From NCBI RefSeq assembly GCF_028372415.1, contig NC_092879.1, positions 70,848,412 to 70,912,411 of the forward strand: a stretch of DNA of 64,000 nt. Direction: 5' to 3'. This stretch comes from Notamacropus eugenii. Taxonomy: Eukaryota > Chordata > Mammalia > Diprotodontia > Macropodidae. This document shows positions 11,435 to 23,075 of this stretch, piece by piece; the stretch's first letter is position 1; each line of letters starts with the position of its first letter. The notes under the pieces are model-generated. The model was not told where the DNA came from, ran no database searches, and saw only the letters and a list, made by a program, of their open reading frames with translations. The translations under genes and the position numbers were made by a program.

Positions 11435-11724
11435 GTCTAGACATCCAACAAGACAATAAATCAAGGCTCGATTTGTAGTGTTTATGGTTTCTGAGATGCG
11501 AATGCTCACACTGAAAATGTAACAATCGGCTGACTACAGTAAAACCCTGGTTATAGGAGAAATGCAGATTTCCATTCATCGTTGATGACTCCAAAGATCT
11601 AAGAACAAGACATGACATTTTTTAAATGTCCACTGACAAAGAGGGGGAAGAAAAACTGCATCTGGAGATGGAATAACCCCACCTAGGAAGGCTTCCTTAT
11701 CCCGAATAACATCTGGGGAGAAAA

Positions 11725-11835
11725 GCAGTGTGGTCCAGTAGAGAGACAGCCCCCGAGGCAAGAAGACCCAGTTTCCAACCCCATCTCCTATGTATCTTCT
11801 CTGTGTGGACCCCTAGGCAAGTCACCTTAGTGACC
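11725..11835 (+). mobile_element. MIR-type SINE fragment
   Basis: GTGTGGTCCAGTAGAGAGAC, then GACCCCTAGGCAAGTCACCT. Confidence 0.5.
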
Positions 11836-12144
11836 AAGGCAGCTCTCCAATAACTTGGAGGGAATGTACCCAGTTGCCCTTGGGAAGGGGGATTTCTCAC
11901 ATGGAAGTTTCCTATGCCAGTGGAATCCCAATTCTAACCCCTACTTTAAGAAACCGGAACTCCAAAGCATAAGGGATTTGAGGACTCAAGAAATACAGCC
12001 AATCTCAAAATTCAATTCAACAAATATTCAGTTGGGGGACTAAGGAAGTGCCAGGAATTGGCTGACAGCATAGGCTGAGTATATAGCTGCCCATGTGATG
12101 CCATTTGGTTTGACAGAGTTCCAAAAGTCGCACTGCCCTAGAGC

Positions 12145-12245
12145 TGCAGCATGGTGCAATGGCAAGAATTCCCAATTTGTAGTCAGAGAACCCAGGCCTA
12201 AATGCCTTTTTATGACCTTGATCCTGTGTGTCACCTTTTGTAGGA
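12145..12245 (+). mobile_element. MIR-type SINE fragment
   Basis: GCAGCATGGTGCAATGGCAA head, GAGAACCCAGGCCTAAATGC, then GACCTTGATCCTGTGTGTCA. Confidence 0.5.
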
Positions 12246-12782
12246 AAGAAGGAGGCTGGCTTATGAAGCGATTCTTTTGGGGGTCCTTTCTGACCTCTGC
12301 ACAAAGTTCACAAGGTGGGAAAAGGGCCTCCCACCCCCTGCCAAAGGCAATTCCTTTTCAAGAGTCCTTCACCACTGGATGTGACCACTGTTCAAGTGAC
12401 TTACTGCTGGAATGTGCAGTTCTGAATTGGCTATTCAGCCAATGGTGTTTGTCATAAAGAGAGGCCCAACCTTGGGTCTGATTCTTCTAAGTCAATTCTG
12501 TGACATCACATATGTGATATCATTTATTTTTATTCAAGGACCTAATGACTCATAACCTAAGGAAGTGGTTCTAGCCCTGTGTGCACCCAGTCTACTGGGA
12601 GTGGAAGTTAGGGTAGTAGCTCAGAGAGAGTGCTATTTAGATGGCCTTCCTTCCAACTCCATAGCTAGGAACAGATCTGGACATTTCCATAGTCCTCACT
12701 TCCCATGCAGGCAAAGGGAAAAATGCCATTATCAGATCCTTTCAGAACTGAATGGTTGTGGTGGAAGAATTAGCCAAAGGAA

Positions 12783-13026
12783 GAACATCACATTGACGTA
12801 GCACTTTAAGGTTTGCAAAGTGCATTACAAATATCTCATTCAATCCTCACAACAACCCTGAAAGGTAGGTGCTAATATTATCCCCATTTTCCAGGTGAGG
12901 AAAACTGAGGCAAACATTTTAAGCAACATGCCCAAGATCACACAATGACCAAGTGTCTGAGGTTGGGCTTGAACCCAGATCTTTCTAACTCTGTCTTGTG
13001 CTGTGCACTTGTGCCCCCTAGCTGCT
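12783..13026 (-). mobile_element. MIR SINE (near full length)
   Basis: GTAGCACTTTAAGGTTTGCA, CAATCCTCACAACAACCCTG, CCCATTTTCCAGGTGAGG, GGGCTTGAACCCAGATC, CCCTAGCTGCTG. Confidence 0.82.
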
Positions 13027-14949
13027 GTAAAAGAATGACAAAGATGAAAACAAGCCAGTATATAGAGTGTGAGGGTGTAAGTGTGTGACTGGAGAGGGAA
13101 GGAAAAATCAAGAAAGATGGCATTAAAATGGGCATGGGGAAGTACCTGGGAGCTGGGTGAGCATGCTTCCCCCCCCCGGCAATCAACACAGGGACTTCTG
13201 GCAGAGGCAATACAGTAACTGTTAAAGTACAGAAACTTGATGCTTACCTTCCCAACATACATCCAGTTGTAAATGAACCAAATTGTTGTAAGGATAAAGT
13301 AAATTCATTTGCACTTGGGGGAAATTAGGAGTTCTCCAATGGCAGTAGACTATACACAAGGGAAAGCATTTAGCACAGCACTTGGAAATATTGGACTGGA
13401 ACTAGAAGGAATTATGGCTGCACACTGAATCTACAGTCTTGAACTCGCTGCCACCACCATCTCATCTAGTCAGATAGCTGACCCAGCCATTATGCAAATA
13501 TTTTACTTTTGACATATTGAATTTTTTCCTTTTGTTAACCACTTTATTATGTGTTTATCGCATCATTTTCTATTTCAGACTATCAACTCTTGACAATAAG
13601 GAATAATTTATGTAATTTTCATTTCTTAGTATCTAAGCTACTAATGTAGCTAAGCAGGCAATGATGCAGAAGTCAGGGACGAAAAATGTGTGTTAACATA
13701 TGCTTCATTCTCATGGTTATCACCCTCAAATCTTACCCTTTTATTAGTAAGAGCTACATGTCCCCTGTGCTCACATCCTGTTCTCTCATCCACATCCCAC
13801 TCTGACTCTGGTGGTCACCCTTCCCCTCATGCCCTCTGGAATTCTTGGTCTATAAGGAACAAAGTTCCTATGTGTACCTTTTTCTCTCGGTAACATTTCT
13901 ATCTCCTATCAATCACTGAGACCTAGTTTCCCTCCCATGACTGCATCCCTGGTCCATCCTTTCTGTCACTTGCTCTATTTACCTTTTTCACACCATTTTC
14001 CTCACATTCTCTCTTCTATACCTTTAGACCTTCCACCTCCCTCTGCAGGCTGGACTGCTCATGATTAGTCTATACAGAGGAATCAATAGAGTCAGAGCCC
14101 GGGTCTCCGACCACCTGGCAGAGAATTTTACCTTTGCACCCCCAACTCACCTGTAACACAGTACCTGGCACACAGTAGGCTCAACAAGCTGGCTTGTTGA
14201 TCATTTCTGACTCTACCATCCTGCCCTGAACTTTCTCAATTTCCCCAGTGGCTTAGGTCAGAGAAGGCTGGGGGCGGGGGTGGGGGTGTCCTCTCTTATT
14301 GTCCGTCTCCTCCTTGCTGCTTCCAGAATTTCTAAAGACCTGCCCTGTCCAGTCTGCCTATTCATAGTGCTCCTATTAACCTTCAGCTGTCAGTGTCTTG
14401 TACCAAGAGCCTATGGTTCCCTAGCTAAAGCTGAAAGCCAGAGAGAGTGGGGAGGGAGAGAGAGTGTATGTGTGGGGACTACCTAATCAGCACACTGGGT
14501 GGGGTTTCTGCAGCGGGAGCTGCAGCTGCATCCACAACAGAGGGGAACTGAGAGAAGCCCAGAGTGCCTGGAAGCGTGTGGCCAGGGAGCGCCACCCAGG
14601 GGAACTTTGAAGCTGGGAGGGGTTGGAGGGAGGGGGAAGAGGTCCAGATTTAATTCAGATCGCCATCTAGTGTTTGTCATTCAGACACACAGAGACACAC
14701 AGACAGACACACACTTCCTCTGGAACTGTCTGATTGCAAAAGCTACTGGGGAGAGGTCACTGCTCGCGGCCTTTAGCATCCCCTCAACTCCTCTTATCCA
14801 ATCTACCATACAAACATCCAGAGATACTGCTGGGTGGCTTTCAAAATCACAACAGAAAACCCCTCAATTCTAGGGATATTTTAAAACCTCAAACCTCAGG
14901 AGGGAGCCTTCAGAAATAAGGGAAATCATCAGGACACAGATTTAAAATG
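13027..14949. other. Mostly unassigned; L2-like tail near 14.13-14.21 kb
   Basis: No gene. An L2-like 3' end (ACAGTACCTGGCACACAGTA) sits at about 14158-14177, and the pyrimidine-rich stretch 13.7-14.1 kb may be the body of the same L2. 14.45-14.72 kb has purine runs and a CACAGA-type simple repeat. Confidence 0.4.
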
Positions 14950-15110
14950 GACAGGCACCTCATAAGTCATCCAATCCCAACCCCCCCCTCGTTGTTGCAG
15001 ATGAGAAAACTCAGGGCAAAAAAGGTTAAGGAACTCCTCCAAGATCTCCCAGTCAAGTGGCAGGGTGGGAATTTGGACTCAGGTCCTTGTTTCTTCAGAT
15101 CTGACAAGTC
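14950..15110 (-). mobile_element. MIR3-type SINE
   Basis: CTCATAAGTCATCCAATCCC, CAGATGAGAAAACTCAGGG, GGGAATTTGGACTCAGGTCC. Confidence 0.55.
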
Positions 15111-15217
15111 TTCATTAGAGCCTTATTAGAGCAGAAAGGCACCCCTAGAAATCATCCACCTTAACTGCCTCAATTTTAGAGGGCCAACTGCAGCCCAGAA
15201 AACAGACATGTTCTAGT

Positions 15218-15476
15218 AAAAATAATACCAGCTAGCATTTACGCAGGATTTTGAGGTTTGTAAAGCACTTTACTTATATTAACTTTACTGATTATCACAA
15301 CAACTTTGTAAAACAGGTACTATTATTTTCCTCATTTTAAAGATAAGGAAACAGACTGAGAAACTTTAAATGACTCTCCTTGGGTCACACCAATAGTGTG
15401 TGTCTGAGACAGGATTCGAACCTGTCTTCCCAACTCTAAATTCAGCACTCTAGCCATTGTGCCACTTAACTGCCTC
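15218..15476 (-). mobile_element. MIR SINE (near full length)
   Basis: CCAGCTAGCATTTACGCAGG, TTTGTAAAGCACTTTACTTA, AGGATTCGAACCTGTCTTCC (intact B-box), TGCCACTTAACTGCCTC. Confidence 0.8.
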
Positions 15477-15609
15477 ATGAAAAAAATGCAATTGGATACT
15501 GAGAACCTGGGTTCAAATCCTGACTCTTATGTCACCTGAGCCTCAATCTGTCAGATGAGGACTAGATAGATACTAAGGTGAAAAAGCCAACACTAGAAGC
15601 CGTTTCCCT

Positions 15610-15626
15610 CCCCCCCCCCCCCCCCC
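15610..15626. repeat. Homopolymer C17
   Basis: An uninterrupted run of 17 C. Confidence 0.95.
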
Positions 15627-16117
15627 ATCAGACTTGCACTTCAATGCTCCTGGCTCACACGCTGTAACTGCCGACATACTGCTTCTCCCAACTGTTTATT
15701 AACAAGTGATCTGTAGCCCACTTGGGCCCTAGCAGAGATGTGGAGCCCAGATATGACTATCGTGTGGCTCAAGGTCCCATCTCCTATTTGGATGTAATCC
15801 TATGGATATGAAGGAACGAGAAATGAGTACCTGCAGAAAATTTCCAATCCTGTCTTGAAAGTGTTCTATTTGAGCGTAGGTGTTCTGCATGTTTTATAGA
15901 CAAGATGTCAATTTTTTTTGTTTTCCAGTTTAATCGAGGTGCTTGTGCCTGCTTCCCTGCAACAAATGCAGGGGGAGCAAAGAGCCACTGTATTTGAGCT
16001 AAGCCACTCCAGAGAATGACAATAGAGGTCAGGGTCAGTGGGTCTGGAGACTGGGGGATGGGCCCCACAGTGTGAAGCTGGATGGGGCCACACCTTCTCA
16101 GAGACCCAATAAGAACC

Positions 16118-16136
16118 GGGGGGGGGGGGGGGGGGG
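16118..16136. repeat. Homopolymer G19
   Basis: An uninterrupted run of 19 G. Confidence 0.95.
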
Positions 16137-16144
16137 TTCTTACG

Positions 16145-17110
16145 CTCAGGAAAGAAGGAGACCTAGATAGCCCTTCTGTCTAAACCCAAGAAGGGGGGTG
16201 GGGGGAAGGGAGTGGCAGGAGAGTTCTGTAAGACCTGCAGAAAACACACAAGGGGCCTAGACTGGCCCAGAGAGTGGAAGGAAGACCTGCTTAGACTTGC
16301 AGAGGACACAGGATTCCTTTGAGAGCCTGAAAGGGCCTAGCTTGGAAGACCACAGCCTCAGAGCACTAAGTGAAGAGGAGCTACTGGGGCTGAGGGATCT
16401 CCAAAGTCAGCCATCCCTGGCTCTAAGCTAGAGATGGCATAACTCTGTCCTAATGCTGTCTGTTCATTTGTATGGTTTGTACTTTGATTAAACCTTCTAA
16501 AAGCAGCTGCTTTTTGTGCTCTCTACATAGTGACTCTTCCTTTGCTCAGTTTTCCCAGAATGTTAGAATTAGAAGGGACCTCAGGGCCATCTAGTCTGAG
16601 CCACACCTGGACAAAAATCTCCCAAGTCACACATCCCTCATACTTTCTCGTAGTCATGTCTCGACGACTCTCCATGACCCCATTTCGGGTTTTCTTGGCA
16701 AAGATAGAGTGGTTTGTCATTTCCTTCTCCAGCTCATTTTACAGATGAGGAAACTGAGGCAACACAGGGTGAAGTGACCTTGCCCAGAGTCACACAACTA
16801 CTAAGTGTCTGAGGCCAGACTTGAATGCAAGAAGATGAATGGGTCTTCCTGACTCCAGGCCTGGCGCTCTATCCATTTTGACATCCAACTACCCTGTGCG
16901 GTCATTCACAGCCTTTGCCTAAATGACCTCCAGGGATACGGAATTCTCTGTCTACCATGGAGACAAGCCTATTCCACTTTTGGACAACTCTTACGGTTAA
17001 AGAGCTTTTCCTTATGTAGTATGTTGTCTTGCATGGCACCCCCATGGTGTCCGCAGATAGTGAGCCCAGGTTTAGGAGACTCTTGGTCCACACCTCTCTA
17101 TACCACACCA
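16145..17110 (-). mobile_element. LTR-like + L3/CR1 composite, copy 1
   Basis: About 16545-17110 is antisense L3/CR1 (GTTAGAATTAGAAGGGACCT, GACCTCCAGGGATACGGAAT), interrupted by a Mar1-like SINE. The preceding 0.1-0.4 kb (GTTTGTACTTTGATTAA and neighbours) recurs in the same place next to the L3 at 32.9 kb, so the unit appears to have moved or been duplicated as a composite. Confidence 0.5.
16650..16905 (-). mobile_element. Mar1-like SINE nested in L3
   Basis: CGACTCTCCATGACCCCATT, GGTTTTCTTGGCAAAGATAG, TCATTTTACAGATGAGGAAA, GTGTCTGAGGCCAGACTTGA: antisense Mar1-like SINE with RTE tail. L3 sequence resumes on the far side. Confidence 0.82.
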
Positions 17111-18214
17111 CAGCACCCCAATCCCCCACCAACACCCTTATTGTCCCCAAATCACATCATCGGTTGAAAGCCTAGGCATTTAGCAAAATAGACTAGTATG
17201 GAAAAGTAACAGTAGGATTACTTAAATACGCATTAGGGTTAAATAAATACACATCCCATCTATAGAGAGAGTGAGCATCCAAGAGAGAGTAGTACACACT
17301 TAAGGAATAAATGTGATCAGGGGCAAACTAGTGAGGGAACAACGTCCACACCCGGGGGTGGCTGATGTCTCTTCATGATGCCCCCTGTGGGTCAGATGCC
17401 AGGCCTTGTCATATTTCTACACTCTTTACTGGATATGGCACCTGTTGCCCCTTGCCCCGCCTCTTCTCAGCTGATGTCACTCTGTGTGACAAGCCCCGAT
17501 GCCAGATTCTGGCCTTCATCTTTCTAGGGTCTCTAGCCATCTCTCTCAGCTCTGGTTTGCTCAATGAGGACAGATGTTCTGATAAGAGCACAGTGACAGC
17601 TTTTAGCCACAGCCAGATCCCATCCAGGTAACAAAAGCCAGGCAGAGTACCCATCCCAATAAGACCAAGTATTTTCTTCTTGACTCCAACATTTTGGAGG
17701 TGGGTGGAGCTCAGAAGTCAAACACCCAAACATGTCAGGGGAATACTAAATGTTTTCTAGTTTTCTGAAGGCCAGTTCCCTCTTTCCAGCCTGCGTCTCT
17801 ATGCATTGGTGAATGGCAATACCTCTCTCTCAGCAGTTAAGTCAATGTTCTGTGCCTGGATTTACACCCAATTGGACTCTGGGGCCCTCATGCTCCAGGA
17901 CACTCCTGTCAGTGGCTTTCAACCATGCAAGTCTGGTACAAAGGAGTCAGTCACACAAGCATGGCTTAACTGTACACAACTCTTTACATATAACCAAGAA
18001 GAAAAAGGAGAAACTACTAACCCACTTAGTTTCTCGGCAATTACCCAAACCCAGAAGTTTAAACAGACAAAGTTTGGATACTTTGGTTGAATTTTATTTA
18101 AAGATTGCATATCTCCCCCACCTCAACCCCAGGATGAACATGGGAGGGGCACTCATGGGTCTACTCCCATTACTGGCTAACCCCCACTTCCCGGTTCCTG
18201 ACTCTTTTGTTGTT
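17111..18214. other. Unassigned intergenic sequence
   Basis: No repeat named. Overlapping open frames on both strands between 17.36 and 18.2 kb match nothing I know. Confidence 0.35.
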
Positions 18215-18352
18215 CCCTAATGTAGGCACTGTATCTGCATAGTCGAGATGCAATTCAGAACTTCCCCAGAGTGACAGAACTCCCGAGCTCGAGATCCACC
18301 AATCTCAGCTTCCCTAGTAGTCAAGATTACAGAATGAGTCATCATCCTTGGT
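18215..18352 (-). mobile_element. 7SL-RNA-derived fragment
   Basis: The + strand CAGAACTCCCGAGCTCGAGA followed by TCTCAGCTTCCCTAGTAGTC and AAGATTACAGAATGAGTCAT aligns with the reverse complement of the 5' (Alu-domain) part of 7SL RNA. Most mismatches are transitions, many at former CpGs. The match appears to extend toward the 7SL 5' end at 18352, and more loosely to 18215, with an insertion near 18255. It has no poly(A) or TSD that I can define. Confidence 0.55.
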
Positions 18353-18481
18353 CTTAGGTTCAAATCTTATCCTGCAGTGCTAGAGAAAAGAAATGGTGCT
18401 TGTCACATACTTCTAAGTCTTTGACATCTGGATATATTTGGTCCTCCTCTCCTAATACTATTATGCTTTTCTTTGCTGTTT

Positions 18482-19750
18482 GTTTAAAATTTAATTAATT
18501 TGTTTTCAGTTTTCAATAATCACTTTCATAGGTCTTAAATTTCCTCCCCCCCTCCCCCCTGAGATGGCATACAATCTCACATGGGTTCTACGATACATTC
18601 TTATTAAACACATTTTCACATTAGTCATGTTGCATTAGAATTAAAACCAATAGGAGAAACCATGAGAAAAACCAAAACATAACTTGAGAAAATATTCTGC
18701 TTCATTCTGCGTTCTGATTCCATAGTTCCTTCTCTGGATGTGGATGGCATTCTCCCCTCAAGAGTCCTTCAGGAGTGTTTTTTAAGCCTCTGCATTGCTA
18801 TGAAGGGCTAAGTCTATCAGAAACAGTCCTCGCACACTATGGCTATTACTGTGTATAATGTTCTCCTGGTTCTGATCATTTCACTCAGCATCAGTTCATA
18901 TAGGTCCCAAATAGGTACTTCCAGCACCCTCTGAAGTCCACCTGTTTGTCATTTCTTATAGCACAACAGCATTCCATTGCATTCATATACCACAACTTGT
19001 TCAGCCATTCCCCAATGGATGGGTATTCCCCCTCAATTTGAAGTTCTTGGCTACCACAAAGAGAGCTGCTCTATTTTTGTACATGTGTGTTAAGGCACAA
19101 GCTCAGTTTTCACAGGAACGGTCTCGGGCCAAGTAAAGGTGAGGTCTTCTTGAAAAAGCCAAGCTCTCACGAAGCCCCCCAGAGAACAGCTATGAATTGA
19201 CGGAGTGAGACACAAGTTATCTTGTTTTCCACCTCTTCTCAGTGGGAACTTGCTGGGGAGAGTATCCCACCCTTGAGATTGGTCCATGGTCTGAGCACAC
19301 CTTTTGTTAACTGGCTAAGGGGCTGAGAGCATGCATGGTCCATGAGCAAACTATGCAGCTGGGAAAGCTTAAATGGGGACAGGAAAGCCTGAGAGGGGGG
19401 GTTTTTCCTTTCTCCTCGGGAAGTAGAAGGGGTCTCCCGCGGTGAGAACTCACTTTGCATGCTCACATGTAGCTTGTATCTGGAATAAAGCCTACACCTC
19501 TGCTTCACTCTGGCGGTCTCTTGTTTCATACGTTTATCTGGCTGATCACTGAAGACCTGAGATAGGTAAGAGGACCCAGCAGGCCCATGGCATTAGGCTG
19601 GACACATGTGGGACCTTTTCCCTGTGGGGTACAGTCCTAGGAGAGATATTGCTGGGTCAAAGGATATGCACATTTTTGTAGCACCTTGGCCAGAGGTCCA
19701 AATTGCTCTCCAAAATGGCTGAATCATGAGCTCACAGTATTCAAGTAGAA
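18482..19750 (-). mobile_element. 5'-truncated L1 split by a solo LTR
   Basis: Antisense L1 3' end (TTAATTTGTTTTCAGTTTTC, GAGATGGCATACAATCTCAC, CAACTTGTTCAGCCATTCCC, ACCACAAAGAGAGCTGCT). It continues after the LTR with GGGACCTTTTCCCTGTGGGG and GGTCAAAGGATATGCACATT, so L1 sequence is contiguous across the insertion. Confidence 0.88.
19088..19604 (+). mobile_element. Solo ERV LTR, copy 1 (6-bp TSD)
   Basis: A 517-bp element beginning TGTTAAGGC and ending GGCTGGACA (TG...CA). It is flanked by the perfect 6-bp duplication CATGTG (19082-19087, 19605-19610) and carries AATAAA at 19484. There is no internal retroviral sequence on either side. The 6-bp TSD fits a class II (betaretrovirus-like) element. 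Homologous to 27505-28099. Confidence 0.9.
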
Positions 19751-21721
19751 GGTGAAGAGAAGTCTCCTGGCCACCAGGCTCCAAGGGCTCTGATTTCAGG
19801 CCTATTAGCCTTAGCTCCTCTCATTTAAGGTATGATTCCAAGAACAGACTGTCAAGCTTCTGAGGCAAGCAGTCTAAGCATCATGTCAGAAGTAACAAGA
19901 TATCAAAGTTGCCATTAGGGAAGAAAGATGCCTTTAGATGTCAGTGAGAATAAAACTAGACTGCAGGACTTTAAACCATGTCTTCTGGTATCTCACGTTT
20001 CAGTTGGAAGCAGGGCCAGCTTGTCGACCAACTGCTAAATCCCATGGCTCAGCGTTTGTCTAGGGAGGCTGTGGTTGGGGAAATGCATACCAACTCAAGC
20101 TTGCTTTTCCTACCCTGCCTTCTCCCTCTGGGCAGGTGGGATTAGTCCTGAGATTGAATAGAATGGAAAGTCTACATAACCCATGAACGATTGCATTATT
20201 GGACCTTTGCTACCAAACTACCCTCTCTGGAAGAAGCCCTCTGCAGTGGCCTGTGCATGCTGGGAATGTATATTTCATGTTGTTCACCTACACCAGGGGA
20301 GAGCTCTCTCTGCTAATGAGGGACTGAGAAACGCAAACAATGTTGCCAGTGGCTGAAATGGTAGTGGGCAACTGAGGCAAGTGTAAACAGGATAGTGGGA
20401 ACCCAAGGGAAGAATTCGGGGGGCATGGAAGTATTACATCCACTATGGCTTGGTTTTTGGTCAGAAGGGGACCTTCCTATAGGCTAGGCTTCTACCTTCT
20501 CTCTTCTCCTAGTGAATAACACCTACTGGGAGTAGGGATGAGGGAAGGAATTGCTACAAATCTTCAAGGCTATGATTAAACCTTCCCCTTCCAACAGCTA
20601 GAAAAAGGCCACTCTTTAACCTGAATGCGCTCTTTTCCCTGTTTTCAACGTAACTAGTGTAGAAAATTCTCTACTTCAGACTGATGCCTTTGGCTGTGGG
20701 CTGGCTTCCCTTTGTTGTCTTCTGTATAAAACCATGCAAGACCTTAACTGCCTTGTGCACCATTCACATCTGGATAGAACTTATTTCCAATTGCTGGAAC
20801 CATTAGTATGCAGCTTATACATTTTGCCCAGCTTCATTTCTGAGTTACACGACAACTGGTCCCAAAGGGTGATAGGTAAGCCAGAAAGAAGCATGTCTCC
20901 TTGGTGCTTTTTGGTATGAGTAACTTACAGCCTACCAACAATTCCTGAAGTTAGCTTTGAGACTAGGTTGACTGTAATCTCCACTTCTTACGTAGTTATA
21001 GCAGAAGATCTATTTAGCCAGACTTCTATGTATAAGCACTACAGGTCAAGACGCAGTTTTTCCCTAGAGTCTCTCTTGTGACATTAGAGGTCGAAAATAA
21101 GAGTTGACACACTTGAGGGAAAAACCTTCCCAATTCCATAGAAAACTCCTGGCTTTCTCTGTTGTCAGAGAAGCTTCCCTGACGTGACGATATCTGAGAC
21201 CTAGGCATCCTGCATGCCAGTTGGCAAAATGGTATTTCCAAGTTCTTGATACTAGAGATGGTGCAAGTCCCAAAAATGGTTAAGTGTCTCAAGACACTGA
21301 ATCAGTGGGCAGCCAAAGGGATTGGGAAGGTTACTGAAATTGAAGCAGTTGAAGAATTGTAGGATCAGGCCAGCAGAAGAGCAAAAAATAAAGATATCCC
21401 CAGAAGTCAACAGGGTAGAGACGGAATCTAAGTGCACCAGGTACTAAAACCAATGATCGAGTTAGAAGTACTCAGAGGTGGAGAAGTGACCAGGATGGGG
21501 TGGTGTATGGGGATGGCATAGATGCCATCTAGGCCCACATACACCTGAAGAGGAATCCTCTCCAGAATATTGGTGCCATCTGCTCCAAGCCCTGGCATCT
21601 TACACTCGTGAAATCTTTAAGTGAAGAAAGTAATGACATTTTTTTTTTTTTACACCATTGCTCCTGCTTCAACTATTCCCCAAGTCTTAGGGATTTTTCA
21701 TTCAGCTTGATGAACAGGGTA
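19751..21721. other. Unassigned, largely repeat-free sequence
   Basis: About 2 kb with no repeat or coding exon recognised. A candidate unique or conserved non-coding stretch, but not testable here. Confidence 0.4.
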
Positions 21722-21962
21722 AAGGTAAATGAGGTGGACAGAGTGTTGGGCCTAGAGTCAGGAGGTCTCATCTTCCTAAGTTCAAATACTGTCTCAGACT
21801 GTATTTGATATGTGACCTTGGACAAGACACTTAAACATGGTAGCCCCAGTTTCCTCATATGTAAAACCACCTTTAGAAGGATACGGCAAACCAACCAATA
21901 TATCTCAGCCAAGAAAACCATAAATGGAATCACAGAGTCAGATACAACCGAACAACCACAAC
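21722..21962 (+). mobile_element. Mar1-like SINE
   Basis: CTAGAGTCAGGAGGTCTCAT, GTGACCTTGGACAAGACACT, CCAGTTTCCTCATATGTAAA, CCAAGAAAACCATAAATGG, GTCAGATACAACCGAACAAC tail. Confidence 0.75.
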
Positions 21963-22240
21963 AAATGACATCTTTTTGATAGTGTTTCTTCTAATACATA
22001 GTTTTCCCTTTCTTTTTTATTTGAATTCAAAGTATCTATCACCCAAAGAAAGTAGTAAGAACCCTGGGTAAGCAATCCCACTTTTAGGATTCAATCCAAG
22101 TGCCTGACAGAACAAATGACGTTCTTATGCTAGGGTTCCATTTCCTGGCTTTTCCGAGGGAAAGCTATATTAGAAGAAACACTAACAAAAAAGATGTCAT
22201 TTGCTGTGGTTCTTCAGTTGCGTCAGACTCTGTCCAGTGA
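21925..22240. repeat. Inverted repeat (arms about 88 bp, loop about 140 bp)
   Basis: The left arm, about 21925-22012, pairs with the right arm, about 22153-22240. The core AAATGACATCTTTTTGATAG at 21963 is matched in reverse complement by the end of the right arm at 22202 with few differences. The arms include the SINE 3' tail on both sides (GACTCTGTCC at 22226-22235 pairs with the SINE's AGAGTCAGA). Confidence 0.8.
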
Positions 22241-23075
22241 GGACACTTGGCAGCAGCCCTGAAGAGCTACCTGCTAGACCTAGTTTAGCAAGGAGCCCAC
22301 CCAGTTGAGGAAGGAAGCAACATATTAACTGGCAAACCCCACATCAAAAAGTCAATTTGGTAGGGCTTCCTCAAAGAAAGACTGCCAGGAAAAAGAATAC
22401 CCACCCCAGGGTAAGGAAGGGAACATTTTATAGCAACCACTTTCTTGAAGTGGGAGTCTACTTCTCCCCCCCAGGGCAATTTAAATAGCAATATAGGAGG
22501 ACAGAGTCTGCCCTCCCAGTGTGTGTGGTTTTGGCATAGCAAATCTTTTAGTAAACATCCCTTTGTAAAAGCTAATTGACATTAACTCATAATTTAAAAG
22601 AGTTAAGACTGAGCAATATACTGTTAGACAAAACAACCCACCCTTCAGGGTTACTCCCAGAACCCTAAAGGAAGTAGAAGCCAAGCTTCAAGAACTAAAC
22701 CTGCTAATTTAAGGTTTGTGAACCTTCACCATGTTATGATGACTGAATGATAGTAGCCAAATTCCAGAGCCAACCACTATCCAAGTAACTTGGCCAAGAA
22801 AACCACCAATGGGGTCACGGAAGTCAGATGTAACTGAAAGACCAAAACAAATGACAGCTTTTTGATAAGTATTTCTTCTATTATACAGACCTCTCCCTTT
22901 TCTTTTTTATTTGAATTCAAAGTATCTAACACCTCGATACAGTAGGAAGAACCTTGGGCTGGGGTGGGCATCAGGAAACCTGAGTTCCAATCCCCATTCT
23001 GAGAATTCAATCTAAGTGCCAGACTAAACAAGTGACTCTCTTGCTTTAGGATTCCATTCCTGGCTTTTCTGGGTG
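21963..23075. repeat. Local direct duplication (about 200 bp, two copies)
   Basis: 21963-22165 and 22848-23075 share, in order, AAATGACA, a TTTTTGATA box, TTTGAATTCAAAGTATCTA (present in both), AGTAGGAAGAACC or AGTAGTAAGAACC, and TTCCTGGCTTTTC. Each copy directly follows a Mar1-like SINE 3' end (21962; about 22845). Copy 2 has an extra 30-bp stretch. Confidence 0.8.
22770..22847 (+). mobile_element. Mar1-like SINE 3' remnant
   Basis: TTGGCCAAGAAAACCACCAA, GGGGTCACGGAAGTCAGATG: only the 3' third of the SINE, immediately before duplicated copy 2. Confidence 0.7.

Noticed and set aside
18270-18352. Alu element
   Set aside because: The sequence fits 7SL better (a TACT in place of the Alu CACTTT-type segment) and Alu is primate-specific, so I call it 7SL-derived.
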